From positions 1-64,000 of the forward strand of contig NZ_MDER01000028.1 in NCBI RefSeq assembly GCF_001721045.1: a DNA stretch of 64,000 nt, in the 5' to 3' direction. Of this stretch, positions 52,726 to 61,017 are shown one piece after another (position 1 is the first letter of the stretch; every line of letters begins with the position of its first letter). Made by a program: the position numbers and the translations under genes. The DNA is from Paenibacillus nuruki. GTDB taxonomy: Bacteria; Bacillota; Bacilli; Paenibacillales; Paenibacillaceae. The notes under the pieces are model-generated. The model did no database searches and was not told the DNA's origin. It saw nothing but the letters and a program-made list of their open reading frames with translations.

Positions 52726-54468
52726 ATGGCAACATCCAATATTATTGTCGTGGGCGGTGGTCTGGCTGGATTGATGTCTACTGTCAAAGCAGCAGAAGCA
52801 GGCGTTCATGTACATTTATTCTCATTGGTACCGGTCAAACGTTCACATTCCGTATGTGCGCAGGGCGGGATCAATGGAGCTGTAAATACAAAAGGTGAAG
52901 GCGATTCACCTTGGGTCCATTTTGATGACACTGTATATGGCGGTGACTTTCTAGCGAATCAGCCACCTGTCAAAGCAATGTGTGAAGCAGCACCTGGTAT
53001 TATTCACTTGATGGATCGGATGGGCGTTATGTTCAACCGTACACCAGAAGGATTGCTTGATTTCCGTCGTTTTGGCGGAACGAAGTTTCACCGTACTGCT
53101 TATGCAGGTGCAACAACAGGTCAACAATTGTTGTATGCCCTTGATGAGCAAGTACGTCGCTGGGAAACCGCAGGTCTGGTAACCAAGCATGAGAACTGGG
53201 AATTCCTTTCCGCTGTATTGGATGATGAAGGCGCATGTCGTGGAATTTGTGCGCAAGATCTTCGCAATATGGAAGTGGTTACTTTTGCGGCTGATGCTGT
53301 TATTTTGGCAACTGGTGGCCCGGGTATTATTTTCGGTAAAACAACCAACTCGGTGATCAATACAGGAACAGCTGCAAGTGCTGTTTATCAACAAGGTGTA
53401 CATTATGCGAACGGAGAATTTATTCAAATTCACCCAACAGCGATTCCGGGCGATGACAAATTGCGTCTGATGTCTGAATCTGCACGTGGTGAAGGTGGAC
53501 GAATCTGGACGTATAAAGATGGTAAGCCGTGGTACTTCTTAGAAGAAAAATACCCATCCTATGGTAATCTCGTTCCCCGCGATATTGCAACACGTGAGAT
53601 TTTCCAAGTGTGTGTGGATGAGAAATTGGGTATTAACGGTGAAAACATGGTATATCTGGATCTTTCGCATAAAGATCCAAAAGAACTGGATGTTAAATTA
53701 GGTGGAATTATCGAAATCTATGAGAAATTCATGGGTGATGATCCTCGTAAGATTCCGATGAAAATTTTCCCGGCAGTCCATTATTCCATGGGCGGTATGT
53801 GGGTAGATTATAATCAGATGACCAATATTCCAGGTCTATTCGCTGCTGGAGAATGCGAATACCAATATCATGGAGCAAATCGTCTAGGTGCTAACTCGTT
53901 AGTATCTGCGATTTACGGTGGTATGGTTGCAGGTCCAAAAGCAGTGGAATATATTAAAGGATTGAAAAAATCGGCTGCTGATATGCCAACAACGATGTAC
54001 GATCAAGTTCGCAAACAGCAAGAAGATAAATATAATCACCTGATGAATATGCAAGGCAATGAAAATGCTTATGTTTTGCATAAAGAATTAGGCGAGTGGA
54101 TGACTGATAATATGACAGTTGTTCGTTATAACGATAAGCTTCAAGCTACGATCAACAAGATCAAAGAGTTGAAGCAACGTTATACCAAAATCAATATGAA
54201 TGATTCATCCAGTTGGAATAATCCTAGCGTAGCGTTTACTCGTCAATTGTGGAATATGCTTGAATTGTCTGAAGCAATGACACTTGGAGCATTAATGCGT
54301 GATGAGAGTCGTGGAGCTCACTATAAGCCTGAATTCCCAACACGTAATGATGAAGATTTTCTCAAAACGACGAAAGCGACATGGACACCAGATGGTCCAC
54401 AGATTTCTTATGAAGATGTGGATGTATCCTTGATTCCACCACGTATTCGTGATTATTCTAAAGATTAA
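52726..54468 (+). CDS. sdhA: Succinate dehydrogenase flavoprotein subunit
   Basis: The 580-residue subunit oxidises succinate to fumarate in the TCA cycle and respiratory chain. The FAD site is IIVVGGGLAGLMS; the His that holds FAD covalently lies in KRSHSVCAQGG. Substrate-site blocks HPTAIPGDDKL, HYSMGGMWVDY and the GANRLGANSL end are intact. AGGGGAGGG precedes the ATG. Confidence 0.96.
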   Translation: MATSNIIVVGGGLAGLMSTVKAAEAGVHVHLFSLVPVKRSHSVCAQGGINGAVNTKGEGDSPWVHFDDTVYGGDFLANQPPVKAMCEAAPGIIHLMDRMGVMFNRTPEGLLDFRRFGGTKFHRTAYAGATTGQQLLYALDEQVRRWETAGLVTKHENWEFLSAVLDDEGACRGICAQDLRNMEVVTFAADAVILATGGPGIIFGKTTNSVINTGTAASAVYQQGVHYANGEFIQIHPTAIPGDDKLRLMSESARGEGGRIWTYKDGKPWYFLEEKYPSYGNLVPRDIATREIFQVCVDEKLGINGENMVYLDLSHKDPKELDVKLGGIIEIYEKFMGDDPRKIPMKIFPAVHYSMGGMWVDYNQMTNIPGLFAAGECEYQYHGANRLGANSLVSAIYGGMVAGPKAVEYIKGLKKSAADMPTTMYDQVRKQQEDKYNHLMNMQGNENAYVLHKELGEWMTDNMTVVRYNDKLQATINKIKELKQRYTKINMNDSSSWNNPSVAFTRQLWNMLELSEAMTLGALMRDESRGAHYKPEFPTRNDEDFLKTTKATWTPDGPQISYEDVDVSLIPPRIRDYSKD

Positions 54469-54521
54469 GTCACCAAGACGGCATTCTCAAGTAAAGTGAT
54501 TAATTTAAGGGGGCATTAGAA

Positions 54522-55310
54522 ATGGCGGAAGTCTCAACACAGAGTCACCCAGCTAATGTAACGGCCAAAAAAAACGTCAAGTTTATTATTACCCGTCAGG
54601 ATAAGCCGGATAGCCCATCATATACAGAAGAATTTGAATTACCTTATCGTCCAGGGATGAATGTCATCAGTGCGCTGATGGAGATTCAACGTAATCCTGT
54701 AGACAACACAGGTAAAGCAACAGCACCTGTTTGTTGGGAATCCAACTGTTTGGAAGAAGTATGTGGAGCTTGCTCGATGGTGATCAATGGTAAGCCACGC
54801 CAAGCATGTTCTGCTCTAGTTGATAAATTAGAGCAACCCGTTCATATCGCTCCAATGAAAACTTTCCCAGTGGTACGCGATCTTGTTATTGATCGTAGCC
54901 GTATGTTCGGCGCACTGAAAAAAGTAAAAGCATGGATTCCGATTGATGGTACGTATGATCTGGGTGCAGGACCACGTATGCCAGAGAAAAAACGTCAATG
55001 GGCATATGAATTGTCGAAATGTATGACTTGTGGTGTATGTCTGGAAGCTTGCCCGAATGTGAATGACAGAACAGACTTTATCGGCCCTGCGGCATTGTCT
55101 CAGGTTCGTCTGTTCAATGCTCATCCAACAGGTGAGATGAATAAAGAAGATCGTCTAGATGCATTGATGGAGCCGGGTGGTATTGAGGGATGCGGTAACT
55201 CGCAGAACTGTGTACGCTCTTGTCCAAAAGGTATTCCTTTGACAACTTCGATTGCTGAAATGAATAAAGACACATCCAAGCATATGTTCAAACGTTGGTT
55301 GGGTGTATAA
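54522..55310 (+). CDS. sdhB: Succinate dehydrogenase iron-sulfur subunit
   Basis: The 262-residue subunit carries three clusters. The 2Fe-2S ligands lie in CWESNCLEEVCGACSMV with a later Cys in RQAC; the 4Fe-4S motif is CMTCGVCLEACP; the 3Fe-4S ligands are in GCGNSQNCVRSCPKG. It links SdhA to the cytochrome. AAGGGGG precedes the ATG. A terminator at 55361 closes sdhCAB. Confidence 0.96.
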   Translation: MAEVSTQSHPANVTAKKNVKFIITRQDKPDSPSYTEEFELPYRPGMNVISALMEIQRNPVDNTGKATAPVCWESNCLEEVCGACSMVINGKPRQACSALVDKLEQPVHIAPMKTFPVVRDLVIDRSRMFGALKKVKAWIPIDGTYDLGAGPRMPEKKRQWAYELSKCMTCGVCLEACPNVNDRTDFIGPAALSQVRLFNAHPTGEMNKEDRLDALMEPGGIEGCGNSQNCVRSCPKGIPLTTSIAEMNKDTSKHMFKRWLGV

Positions 55311-55360
55311 TAGTATAGTCGTATATACGATTATACCGGGTTGATAGTAAGCCACTAATC

Positions 55361-55396
55361 AGGCGGGTTCCGTGTAAAAGCGGAAACCCGCCTTTT
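55361..55396 (+). terminator. Terminator of sdhCAB
   Basis: AGGCGGGTT-CCG pairs with CGG-AACCCGCCT with one bulge, followed by TTTTAT. Confidence 0.88.
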
Positions 55397-55429
55397 ATCT
55401 TGAGCCGGTGATCGATAGGAGTGATGTTG

Positions 55430-56227
55430 ATGATCAGTGAAAGACCGATAAGTTATGATCAATTAGTCGATGAATTTAAAGCGTTAGGGATTACAGCAGG
55501 GATGAATATTCTAGTTCACTCTTCTTTGAAAAGTCTTGGAGGATGGATTCCCGGCAGTGCTGAAACCGTTATCTTAGCGTTAGAGGCTGTTTTGGGAGAG
55601 TCAGGTACATTAATTATGCCGACGCAGACTTCGCAATTAACCGATCCCAAAGGGTGGATGTATCCACCTGCTGAACAGCGTTGGTGGAATCTGATTCGTG
55701 ACAGTATGCCGCCTTATGATCCTGATTTTACAGTGACGACAGGGATGGGTGTTATAGCGGAGACATTCCGTAAGCAAAAAGGAGTATATCGAAGTGCACA
55801 TCCGCAAGTCTCTTTTGCAGCATGGGGCAAACATGCAGAAGAATGGATGAGCGATCACGATCTGGATTTTGGATTAGGAAGTCATTCTCCGTTGCAAGAT
55901 TTATACAATGCAAATGGGTATATATTGATGTTAGGGACAACTTATCATACGAATACATCGATTCATTTAGCAGAATATTTCGCAGAATGGCATGGTAAAA
56001 AAGAGATTACGATGAAAGCACCAATGATGACGGATAACGGTAAACAGTGGGTGAAATTCAAAGATTTGAATTTTGACTCTGATGATTTCGATGAGATCGG
56101 AGCCGATTTTGAACAAGATTGCCCAGATTTATTCATTCAAGGCACGATTGCCAAAGCGCAAACGAAGTTGATTCAGCAGCGTGGACTGGTCGATTATGCC
56201 TCAGGATGGTTGGAAACGCATCGTTAA
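55430..56227 (+). CDS. AAC(3)-family N-acetyltransferase
   Basis: The 265-residue protein belongs to the antibiotic_NAT fold of aminoglycoside 3-N-acetyltransferases (YokD-like in Bacillus). Family blocks: ILVHSSLKSLGGWIPG, GTLIMPTQT, HPQVSFAAWGKHA and GSHSPLQDL, with the end LMLGTTYHTNTSIHLAEYF. Whether it acts on an aminoglycoside cannot be told; chromosomal relatives often have other acyl-acceptor substrates. ATG 55430 is chosen with AGGAG 8 nt ahead; GTG 55421 and ATG 55424 lie in or too near that site. The DUF3891 gene follows on the same strand. Confidence 0.85.
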   Translation: MISERPISYDQLVDEFKALGITAGMNILVHSSLKSLGGWIPGSAETVILALEAVLGESGTLIMPTQTSQLTDPKGWMYPPAEQRWWNLIRDSMPPYDPDFTVTTGMGVIAETFRKQKGVYRSAHPQVSFAAWGKHAEEWMSDHDLDFGLGSHSPLQDLYNANGYILMLGTTYHTNTSIHLAEYFAEWHGKKEITMKAPMMTDNGKQWVKFKDLNFDSDDFDEIGADFEQDCPDLFIQGTIAKAQTKLIQQRGLVDYASGWLETHR

Positions 56228-56292
56228 GGATAAATAATGAATAATAGAAGTTACATCCTATAGAAATGACTGATATCGAAAGGGGTATACTT

Positions 56293-57069
56293 ATGATTTG
56301 GAGAGAGAATGAAGATGCTTTTATTATGATTCGTCAACATGATCATGCGAAGCTATCGGGAGAATTTGCTCGTCATTGGAAGCCTGAATATATTGAACAA
56401 GATGAACGCTGGGATGAAGTGCTTATTGGCTGTGAACAACATGATCGTGGTTGGATTCCATTAGATGAAATTCCACTATGGGATGATGCGAAGCAAGTTC
56501 CATTTTCGTTTATGCATTTTCCAGAACCGGCGAAGCTGGTTTTTTACAGATATGGAATTAACGAATTGGAAAATATGACTCCGTACGGAGGAATGCTTGC
56601 CAGTTATCATTATGCCGCGCTAGTCGGTCATTATGGTGAAGAAGATCCATTTGGGATCGCTTTTGTGCAAGAAGAGAAAGAGCGTCAGGAACGGATCAAA
56701 GCACAGTTGAATCCTAACGAAAAAGCACTCAAATTTCACCGATCGATCTTGGAATTATGCGATGATCTTTCACTCTATGTCTGCTTGAATGATCCTGGAG
56801 TGAGCAAAGAAAATGAGCAAGAATGGTGGAAAGAAGGATTTGAAGTCGGGAAAAAGTTCGCGTTCACTAACGATCAAGCGATTATGCCACGATGGGTAGA
56901 TGAGCATAGTATTAGCCTTGCTCCATTTCCATTTGAAGCTCCTTTTGAATTGGAATTGATCTATCGCAAAGTTAGCAAAACACATATTCAACAATCCGGT
57001 CTAGCACAAGCTTTTGCCGATGCTGACAAACAAACGCAGACGATTGCATTTGTTCCTGCTGAATCCTAA
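56293..57069 (+). CDS. DUF3891 family protein
   Basis: The 258-residue cytosolic protein begins with the family's IMIRQHDHAKLSGEFARHW and CEQHDRGW blocks. The repeated HD and His patterns suggest an HD-domain-like metal site, but no activity is known for the family. ATG 56293 follows GAAAGGGG; an upstream in-frame ATG has no site. It comes 65 nt after the acetyltransferase gene and ends with a strong terminator at 57090. Confidence 0.78.
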   Translation: MIWRENEDAFIMIRQHDHAKLSGEFARHWKPEYIEQDERWDEVLIGCEQHDRGWIPLDEIPLWDDAKQVPFSFMHFPEPAKLVFYRYGINELENMTPYGGMLASYHYAALVGHYGEEDPFGIAFVQEEKERQERIKAQLNPNEKALKFHRSILELCDDLSLYVCLNDPGVSKENEQEWWKEGFEVGKKFAFTNDQAIMPRWVDEHSISLAPFPFEAPFELELIYRKVSKTHIQQSGLAQAFADADKQTQTIAFVPAES

Positions 57070-57089
57070 TTGATGATCTATTGCTAGGG

Positions 57090-57141
57090 GTATCTCTTAA
57101 TGATGAAGAAAGGATATATATCTATTAAGAGATACATTTTT
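57090..57141 (+). terminator. Terminator after the DUF3891 gene
   Basis: GTATCTCTTAAT (57090-57101) pairs perfectly with ATTAAGAGATAC (57124-57135) over a 22-nt loop, followed by ATTTTT. Confidence 0.88.
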
Positions 57142-57174
57142 ACATACGTATTTGATTGTAAAAAGAGTAGTCCA

Positions 57175-57261
57175 CTATCGTAAATTTGACGATAGCTGTT
57201 GGATTCGGCACAATAAACATAATATATTCAACCGCCTGAGGGCAGCCGAATCCAAAGGAGG
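57175..57261 (+). promoter_or_regulatory. Two-hairpin leader in front of the Tat-type phosphoesterase
   Basis: CTATCGT/ACGATAG (57175-57181, 57189-57195) is followed by the perfect 11-bp pair TTGGATTCGGC (57199-57209) and GCCGAATCCAA (57245-57255). The second stem's last two bases are the first two of the ribosome site AAAGGAGG (57254-57261). Inside its loop lies a small GCC-TGAG-GGC hairpin. The layout would let folding control access to the ribosome site. No known riboswitch consensus was matched. Confidence 0.55.
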
Positions 57262-57270
57262 AATTTTAGC

Positions 57271-58191
57271 CTGAATGCCTATTGCTCTTTATACACATTT
57301 TACAATCCGATAAGAATTCCTTTTTATTTTAAGCATAGATATGAAATTACACGTCGGCAATTTCTCAAGCGAGGTACGTTGGTCGTGGCTTCGCTTGGAC
57401 TAGGAACAGCCGGATACAGCTGGCTAGGAGAACCCAACTGGTTAGATAAAGTCTATATTGATCTGGCATTACCTCAGCTTCCTCCAAGTCTAAATGGAAT
57501 GAAATTGATTCAATTCAGCGATGTTCATTTAGGGATGGGAAAAGAAGCTGCCGATCTGGAAAAGTTAGCCGATATCATTATGGCGGAGAAACCAGATATG
57601 ATCTGTTTTACTGGAGATATGGTAGATGATGATCCGACCCCTTTACGTGCAGGAGTAGGAGCGCTTCAGAAAATGTCTGCACCATTAGGTAAATTTGCAG
57701 TTCTCGGTAATCATGATTATTTAAACGATGTACTGCTTGTTTCGGAGATGATGGAACAAGGCGGATTCACCATGTTAACCAACGAAAATATACAGATTAA
57801 GCGGCCAGATGGAACGCTTGCTATTATTGGTCTGGATGATCAGTTATTAGGAAAGCCGAATGTGAACAAAGCAACATCAGATCTTGCTGAAGATGCTTGT
57901 CGCATTTTATTGATGCATGAACCGGATTATGCGGATAAGATTCCGATTAACTTTGGTTTTCATTTACAATTATCAGGTCATAGTCACGGCGGGCAGATTC
58001 GATTACCGTGGTTCGGCGCTGTGATTACTCCTCGTGGTTCACGTAAATATATTATGGGTTGGTATCAAGCAGGGCCACAGCGTCAGCTACCACTCTATGT
58101 TAATCGAGGCATCGGAACGTCTCAAGTCCCTATTCGATTGATGTGTCGACCGGAATTAACGATATTTACGCTTAGACGAGCAGATCAATAA
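57271..58191 (+). CDS. Tat-exported metallophosphoesterase (YkuE-like), unusual start
   Basis: The C-terminal 270 residues are a calcineurin-like phosphoesterase with DVHLG, GDMVDD, GNHDYL, HEPDYA and SGHSHGG, fitting YkuE-like enzymes. In the same frame upstream lies ITRRQFLKRG followed by a hydrophobic stretch, a twin-arginine export signal that a TTG start at 57379 would cut off. The frame is open from 57223 and has no ATG. The strong AAAGGAGG (57254-57261) stands 9 nt before a CTG at 57271, taken here as start. The ATG at 57275 is out of frame and stops after 12 codons, so a small frameshift is the other possible explanation. Confidence 0.7.
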   Translation: MNAYCSLYTFYNPIRIPFYFKHRYEITRRQFLKRGTLVVASLGLGTAGYSWLGEPNWLDKVYIDLALPQLPPSLNGMKLIQFSDVHLGMGKEAADLEKLADIIMAEKPDMICFTGDMVDDDPTPLRAGVGALQKMSAPLGKFAVLGNHDYLNDVLLVSEMMEQGGFTMLTNENIQIKRPDGTLAIIGLDDQLLGKPNVNKATSDLAEDACRILLMHEPDYADKIPINFGFHLQLSGHSHGGQIRLPWFGAVITPRGSRKYIMGWYQAGPQRQLPLYVNRGIGTSQVPIRLMCRPELTIFTLRRADQ

Positions 58192-58230
58192 AAAAATAAG
58201 CAGTTGCAGTTATATGCGAAGTGCTGAAAG

Positions 58231-58316
58231 AAAGATATTTTGCAAGCAAAAATCACGATAGATTGAACTACATGATGGATTGAAGTAGAAGAAGTCGCGC
58301 TTATCATGCCAAGCGC
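58231..58316 (+). repeat. Repeat unit: AAGATATTTTGC motif plus GCGCTT hairpin (copy 2)
   Basis: The motif AAGATATTTTGCAAGCAAAAA at about 58232 resembles the inverted 21-base repeat at 24-44 and 61893-61913. The hairpin GCGCTT (58297-58302), loop ATCATGCC, AAGCGC (58311-58316) lies one base before the ribosome site AGGAGG (58318-58323) of the next gene. The stretch 58192-58330 otherwise holds no gene. Confidence 0.6.
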
Positions 58317-58331
58317 TAGGAGGAATGAAGG

Positions 58332-59075
58332 ATGGAACGTATTGCTTTGGTGTCTGATATTCATGGTAATTATCCAGCATGGCAGGCGGTATTAGCGGAT
58401 ATTGATCAAAGAGGGATTAAGCGTATTTTTTGTCTTGGCGATCTAGTGGGTAAAGGACCTGATGCTGTCAAAATTACGGATGAAGTTGCGCAACGTTGTG
58501 AAGTGATTATTCGTGGCAATTGGGAAGAGCTTGTTGCTCGGATGAGCGGTGATGATGAATTATTTGGCTGGCAAGCTCAGCAATTGGGACCGGAGCGAGT
58601 CAAGTATTTGGAAGAATTACCATTTCGCCATGAATTTTTACTAAGTGGACGATGGGTATCGCTAGTCCATGCATCGCCTGAAAATGTATTTCATCGTGTA
58701 CAACCATGGGATGATCTAGAACGCCGTTTAGGTATGTTTGCACCTGTGGTGAATCCAACGACGCAAGAATCCATTATTCCCGATATCGTAGGCTATGGAG
58801 ATATCCATAATGCATATATGCAACATCTAGAAGGTCGACTATTATTTAATACAGGGAGTGTAGGGAATCCACTAGATATACCCGCAGCTTCTTATGCGAT
58901 TCTAGAAGGGGAATATTTATCGGAAGAGATAGCTCCTTATTCGTTACAATTTGCTCGTGTGCCGTATGATATCGAACAAGCGGTACAAGATGCCCGTGAT
59001 GCGAATATTCCAGCACTGGATTACTATATCAAAGAACTACGCACCGGCGTATACCGTGCGATGCAGCAAGACTAA
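58332..59075 (+). CDS. Cytosolic metallophosphoesterase (YfcE/ApaH-like)
   Basis: A 247-residue calcineurin-like phosphatase without signal peptide. Metal-site motifs in order: SDIHGN, GDLVGKGP, RGNWEE, VHASPE and GYGDIHNAY. The type is that of small-molecule phosphodiesterases and diadenosine polyphosphatases; the substrate is unknown. It is followed within 17 nt by a GNAT gene and then an EamA transporter that overlaps it, so the three form an operon. A recurring hairpin lies just before its ribosome site. Confidence 0.85.
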   Translation: MERIALVSDIHGNYPAWQAVLADIDQRGIKRIFCLGDLVGKGPDAVKITDEVAQRCEVIIRGNWEELVARMSGDDELFGWQAQQLGPERVKYLEELPFRHEFLLSGRWVSLVHASPENVFHRVQPWDDLERRLGMFAPVVNPTTQESIIPDIVGYGDIHNAYMQHLEGRLLFNTGSVGNPLDIPAASYAILEGEYLSEEIAPYSLQFARVPYDIEQAVQDARDANIPALDYYIKELRTGVYRAMQQD

Positions 59076-59092
59076 CTATAGGAGGAATGGCG

Positions 59093-59734
59093 ATGTTGAG
59101 TAAACAGGATTTGAAAAAGGGCTTTCCTGATCTGTATACAGATCGACTCAAATTACGCCGTCTAACTGCACAGGATGTGGAGATCTGGTGGGAATGTGCC
59201 AGTGATCCACAAGTGATGAAATATTTGTACGGAGCGAAAGAGAGTAAGGAATATCAGTCATTACAGCCAGACCGTCTGGGGCGCAGAGTCGAAGAAGCTT
59301 TTCGCAGTCTCAGCTCGATGCATTTTGCAATCACATCCAAAGACGATGGTACTTTATACGGCGTGTGTTCTTTTCAACGATGGGATGAACGGGCAGCACG
59401 GGCAGAGATCGGCTTTGCTCTTTGTCGTAGTCATTGGGGAAGAGGATATGCTGCTGAAGCGTCCAGTCGCATGGTTGATTTTGGCTTTGAAGATATGGGT
59501 CTATCGCATATTGTGGGGCGTTGTCATGCAGATAATGCACTCTCTCAACGGGTGCTTGAGAAAAATGGAATGCGTCCGCAACAACCATCTTCTAATGCAG
59601 GGATTCAGAGCTACTGGGAAGAGATGGGCATTATGATTTATTCTATCGCTCATACGGAATACTTGTTACGCAAAGAACGTGCCGCTTCTCATACACACAG
59701 TCAGGAAAGAAGCGGAGGCGCTTCCTCTTCATGA
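59093..59734 (+). CDS. GNAT-family N-acetyltransferase (RimJ/RimL type)
   Basis: The 213-residue acetyltransferase has the DRLKLRRLTAQD start of the RimJ/RimL group, the acetyl-CoA loop region CRSHWGRGYAAEASSRMV (pattern R/QxxGxG/A) and VLEKNGM near the end of the domain. It may acetylate a protein N-terminus or a small amine. ATG 59093 has AGGAGG with a 7-nt gap; ATG 59087 is too close to that site. The end of the gene overlaps the next by ATGA. Confidence 0.83.
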   Translation: MLSKQDLKKGFPDLYTDRLKLRRLTAQDVEIWWECASDPQVMKYLYGAKESKEYQSLQPDRLGRRVEEAFRSLSSMHFAITSKDDGTLYGVCSFQRWDERAARAEIGFALCRSHWGRGYAAEASSRMVDFGFEDMGLSHIVGRCHADNALSQRVLEKNGMRPQQPSSNAGIQSYWEEMGIMIYSIAHTEYLLRKERAASHTHSQERSGGASSS

Positions 59735-60666
59735 ACGGACAACAGTGGTTCACCCGTCCGCTTGGTATTTGGAGCAGTTCACTGATCGCTACCATTTTGT
59801 GGGGGAGTGCACTGCCTTTTATCAAGTTAAGCTATGCTCATCTGGGGATACAAAGTCATGATATTTTTGCGCAATGGTTATTTGCAGGATATCGCTTTAC
59901 ACTGGCAGGGCTATTGTTGATAGTATTAGCCAAAATCTTAAATCCCAAAGGGCAACCGATTCCTCATATTCCGGCTAAGCGATTAATCAGCCTGTCAATG
60001 TTTCAGACATTATTACAGTATATTTTTGTATATGCAGCACTTGGCTTGGGATCAGGCATGACGATGTCGATTATTGCTGGCTCTGTATCGCTATTTCAAA
60101 TGTTATCGATTCGTTGGATTGATCAGACCGAACGATTATCGATGCGCAAATGGTTCGGGTTGTTGCTAGGATTTACAGGGATTGCGGTCATGGGCTTTGG
60201 GCAAAGTGGAGGCAATGTACATTTTGGTTTTGGACTGGGTGAACTGCTGATGCTATTGTCTGCTCTGACAGGAGGCTGGGGGAATGTGCTAGCACGCCGT
60301 GAAGCAGGGATTGAACCTGTACTGAGTCTTACCGGTCGTCAGATGTTCTGGGGCGGTCTAGGCTTGGTTGTCATCGGTTCCTTAACAGGACATCCTTTTC
60401 CTTTCCACTGGGATCTAGCGGCTGTAGGGATGCTTCTATACCTTGTCGTACTCTCTGCTGGAGCATTCGCTCTCTGGAATACAGTGATGAAATACAATAA
60501 AGTAGGCAAAGTATCGATGTATCTATTTTTAACGCCATTGTTTGGAGTAGTCTTATCGGCTCTCTGGTTAGATGAAAAGTTATCAATCTGGGCGGCGCTT
60601 GCTCTAATTTTAGTAGCAAGTGGTATTATATTGGTCAATCGAGAACGTATTGTACATAAAGAGTAA
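59731..60666 (+). CDS. EamA-family (DMT) transporter
   Basis: The 311-residue protein has ten membrane helices in two EamA repeats; the second starts near residue 165 (FGLGELLMLLSALTGGWGNVLARRE). It probably exports or imports a metabolite; substrates in this family differ widely. The start overlaps the GNAT gene by four bases, so it is translationally coupled. A terminator at 60760 follows. Confidence 0.85.
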   Translation: MNGQQWFTRPLGIWSSSLIATILWGSALPFIKLSYAHLGIQSHDIFAQWLFAGYRFTLAGLLLIVLAKILNPKGQPIPHIPAKRLISLSMFQTLLQYIFVYAALGLGSGMTMSIIAGSVSLFQMLSIRWIDQTERLSMRKWFGLLLGFTGIAVMGFGQSGGNVHFGFGLGELLMLLSALTGGWGNVLARREAGIEPVLSLTGRQMFWGGLGLVVIGSLTGHPFPFHWDLAAVGMLLYLVVLSAGAFALWNTVMKYNKVGKVSMYLFLTPLFGVVLSALWLDEKLSIWAALALILVASGIILVNRERIVHKE

Positions 60667-60759
60667 GATTTTGTTATACAACTGCAATCGTGTTGCAACT
60701 CAATCTCAATAGAGAAAAGGTAAGATTGTTCTCAAGACCCCCTTTTTGAATATATGATG

Positions 60760-60788
60760 GACCTGCGTGAGTGCAGGTCTCTTTTTTT
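60760..60788 (+). terminator. Terminator after the EamA gene
   Basis: GACCTGC pairs with GCAGGTC around a 6-nt loop, followed by TCTTTTTTT. Confidence 0.85.
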
Positions 60789-60848
60789 GCGCTTTTATAT
60801 TATTATCCCGCCGAATAAAAGCAAAAACTAAAGAAATACATAACAAAA

Positions 60849-60913
60849 ACTCCAATCTTTATACTGGATATACTACTTGTACGGCTAAGCGGCATATAGC
60901 AAAAGATTGGAGT
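60849..60913 (-). terminator. Long-loop hairpin, probable terminator of the PHP phosphatase gene
   Basis: ACTCCAATCTTT (60849-60860) and AAAGATTGGAGT (60902-60913) form a perfect 12-bp stem with a 41-nt loop. On the minus strand TTTTTGTT follows. It lies about 105 nt beyond the gene's stop. Confidence 0.7.
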
Positions 60914-61017
60914 AAGTTGAAAATCTATCGGACATGTACAGTTATCATTTAATATCTATACATTCCCTGTTTAAAAAAAGATGATCAAAAATGGCTATAA
61001 AAATGAATTGAAAATAT

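Larger units (their letters stand above)
60667..61017. other. Convergent gap with two terminators
   Basis: No gene is supported in these 350 bases. Two hairpins terminate the flanking genes (60760-60788 for the plus strand and 60849-60913 for the minus strand). The rest is AT-rich and shows nothing else I can name. Confidence 0.6.

Noticed and set aside
52951-53433. A 160-codon open frame on the minus strand inside sdhA
   Set aside because: It is opposite the most conserved part of sdhA and its translation is Cys/Thr/Ser-rich and unlike any protein; treated as a shadow.
55430-56227. Mobile aminoglycoside resistance gene
   Set aside because: No transposase, integron or composition change surrounds it and it resembles chromosomal YokD-like members, so acquired resistance is not supported.
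57379-58191. TTG 57379 as the start of the Tat-type phosphoesterase
   Set aside because: It has no ribosome site and would remove the RRQFLK export signal that is encoded directly upstream in the same frame.
60849-60913. Terminal inverted repeats of a small mobile element
   Set aside because: A perfect 12-bp pair with only 41 nt inside and a T run on the minus strand fits a terminator better; no target duplication is visible.
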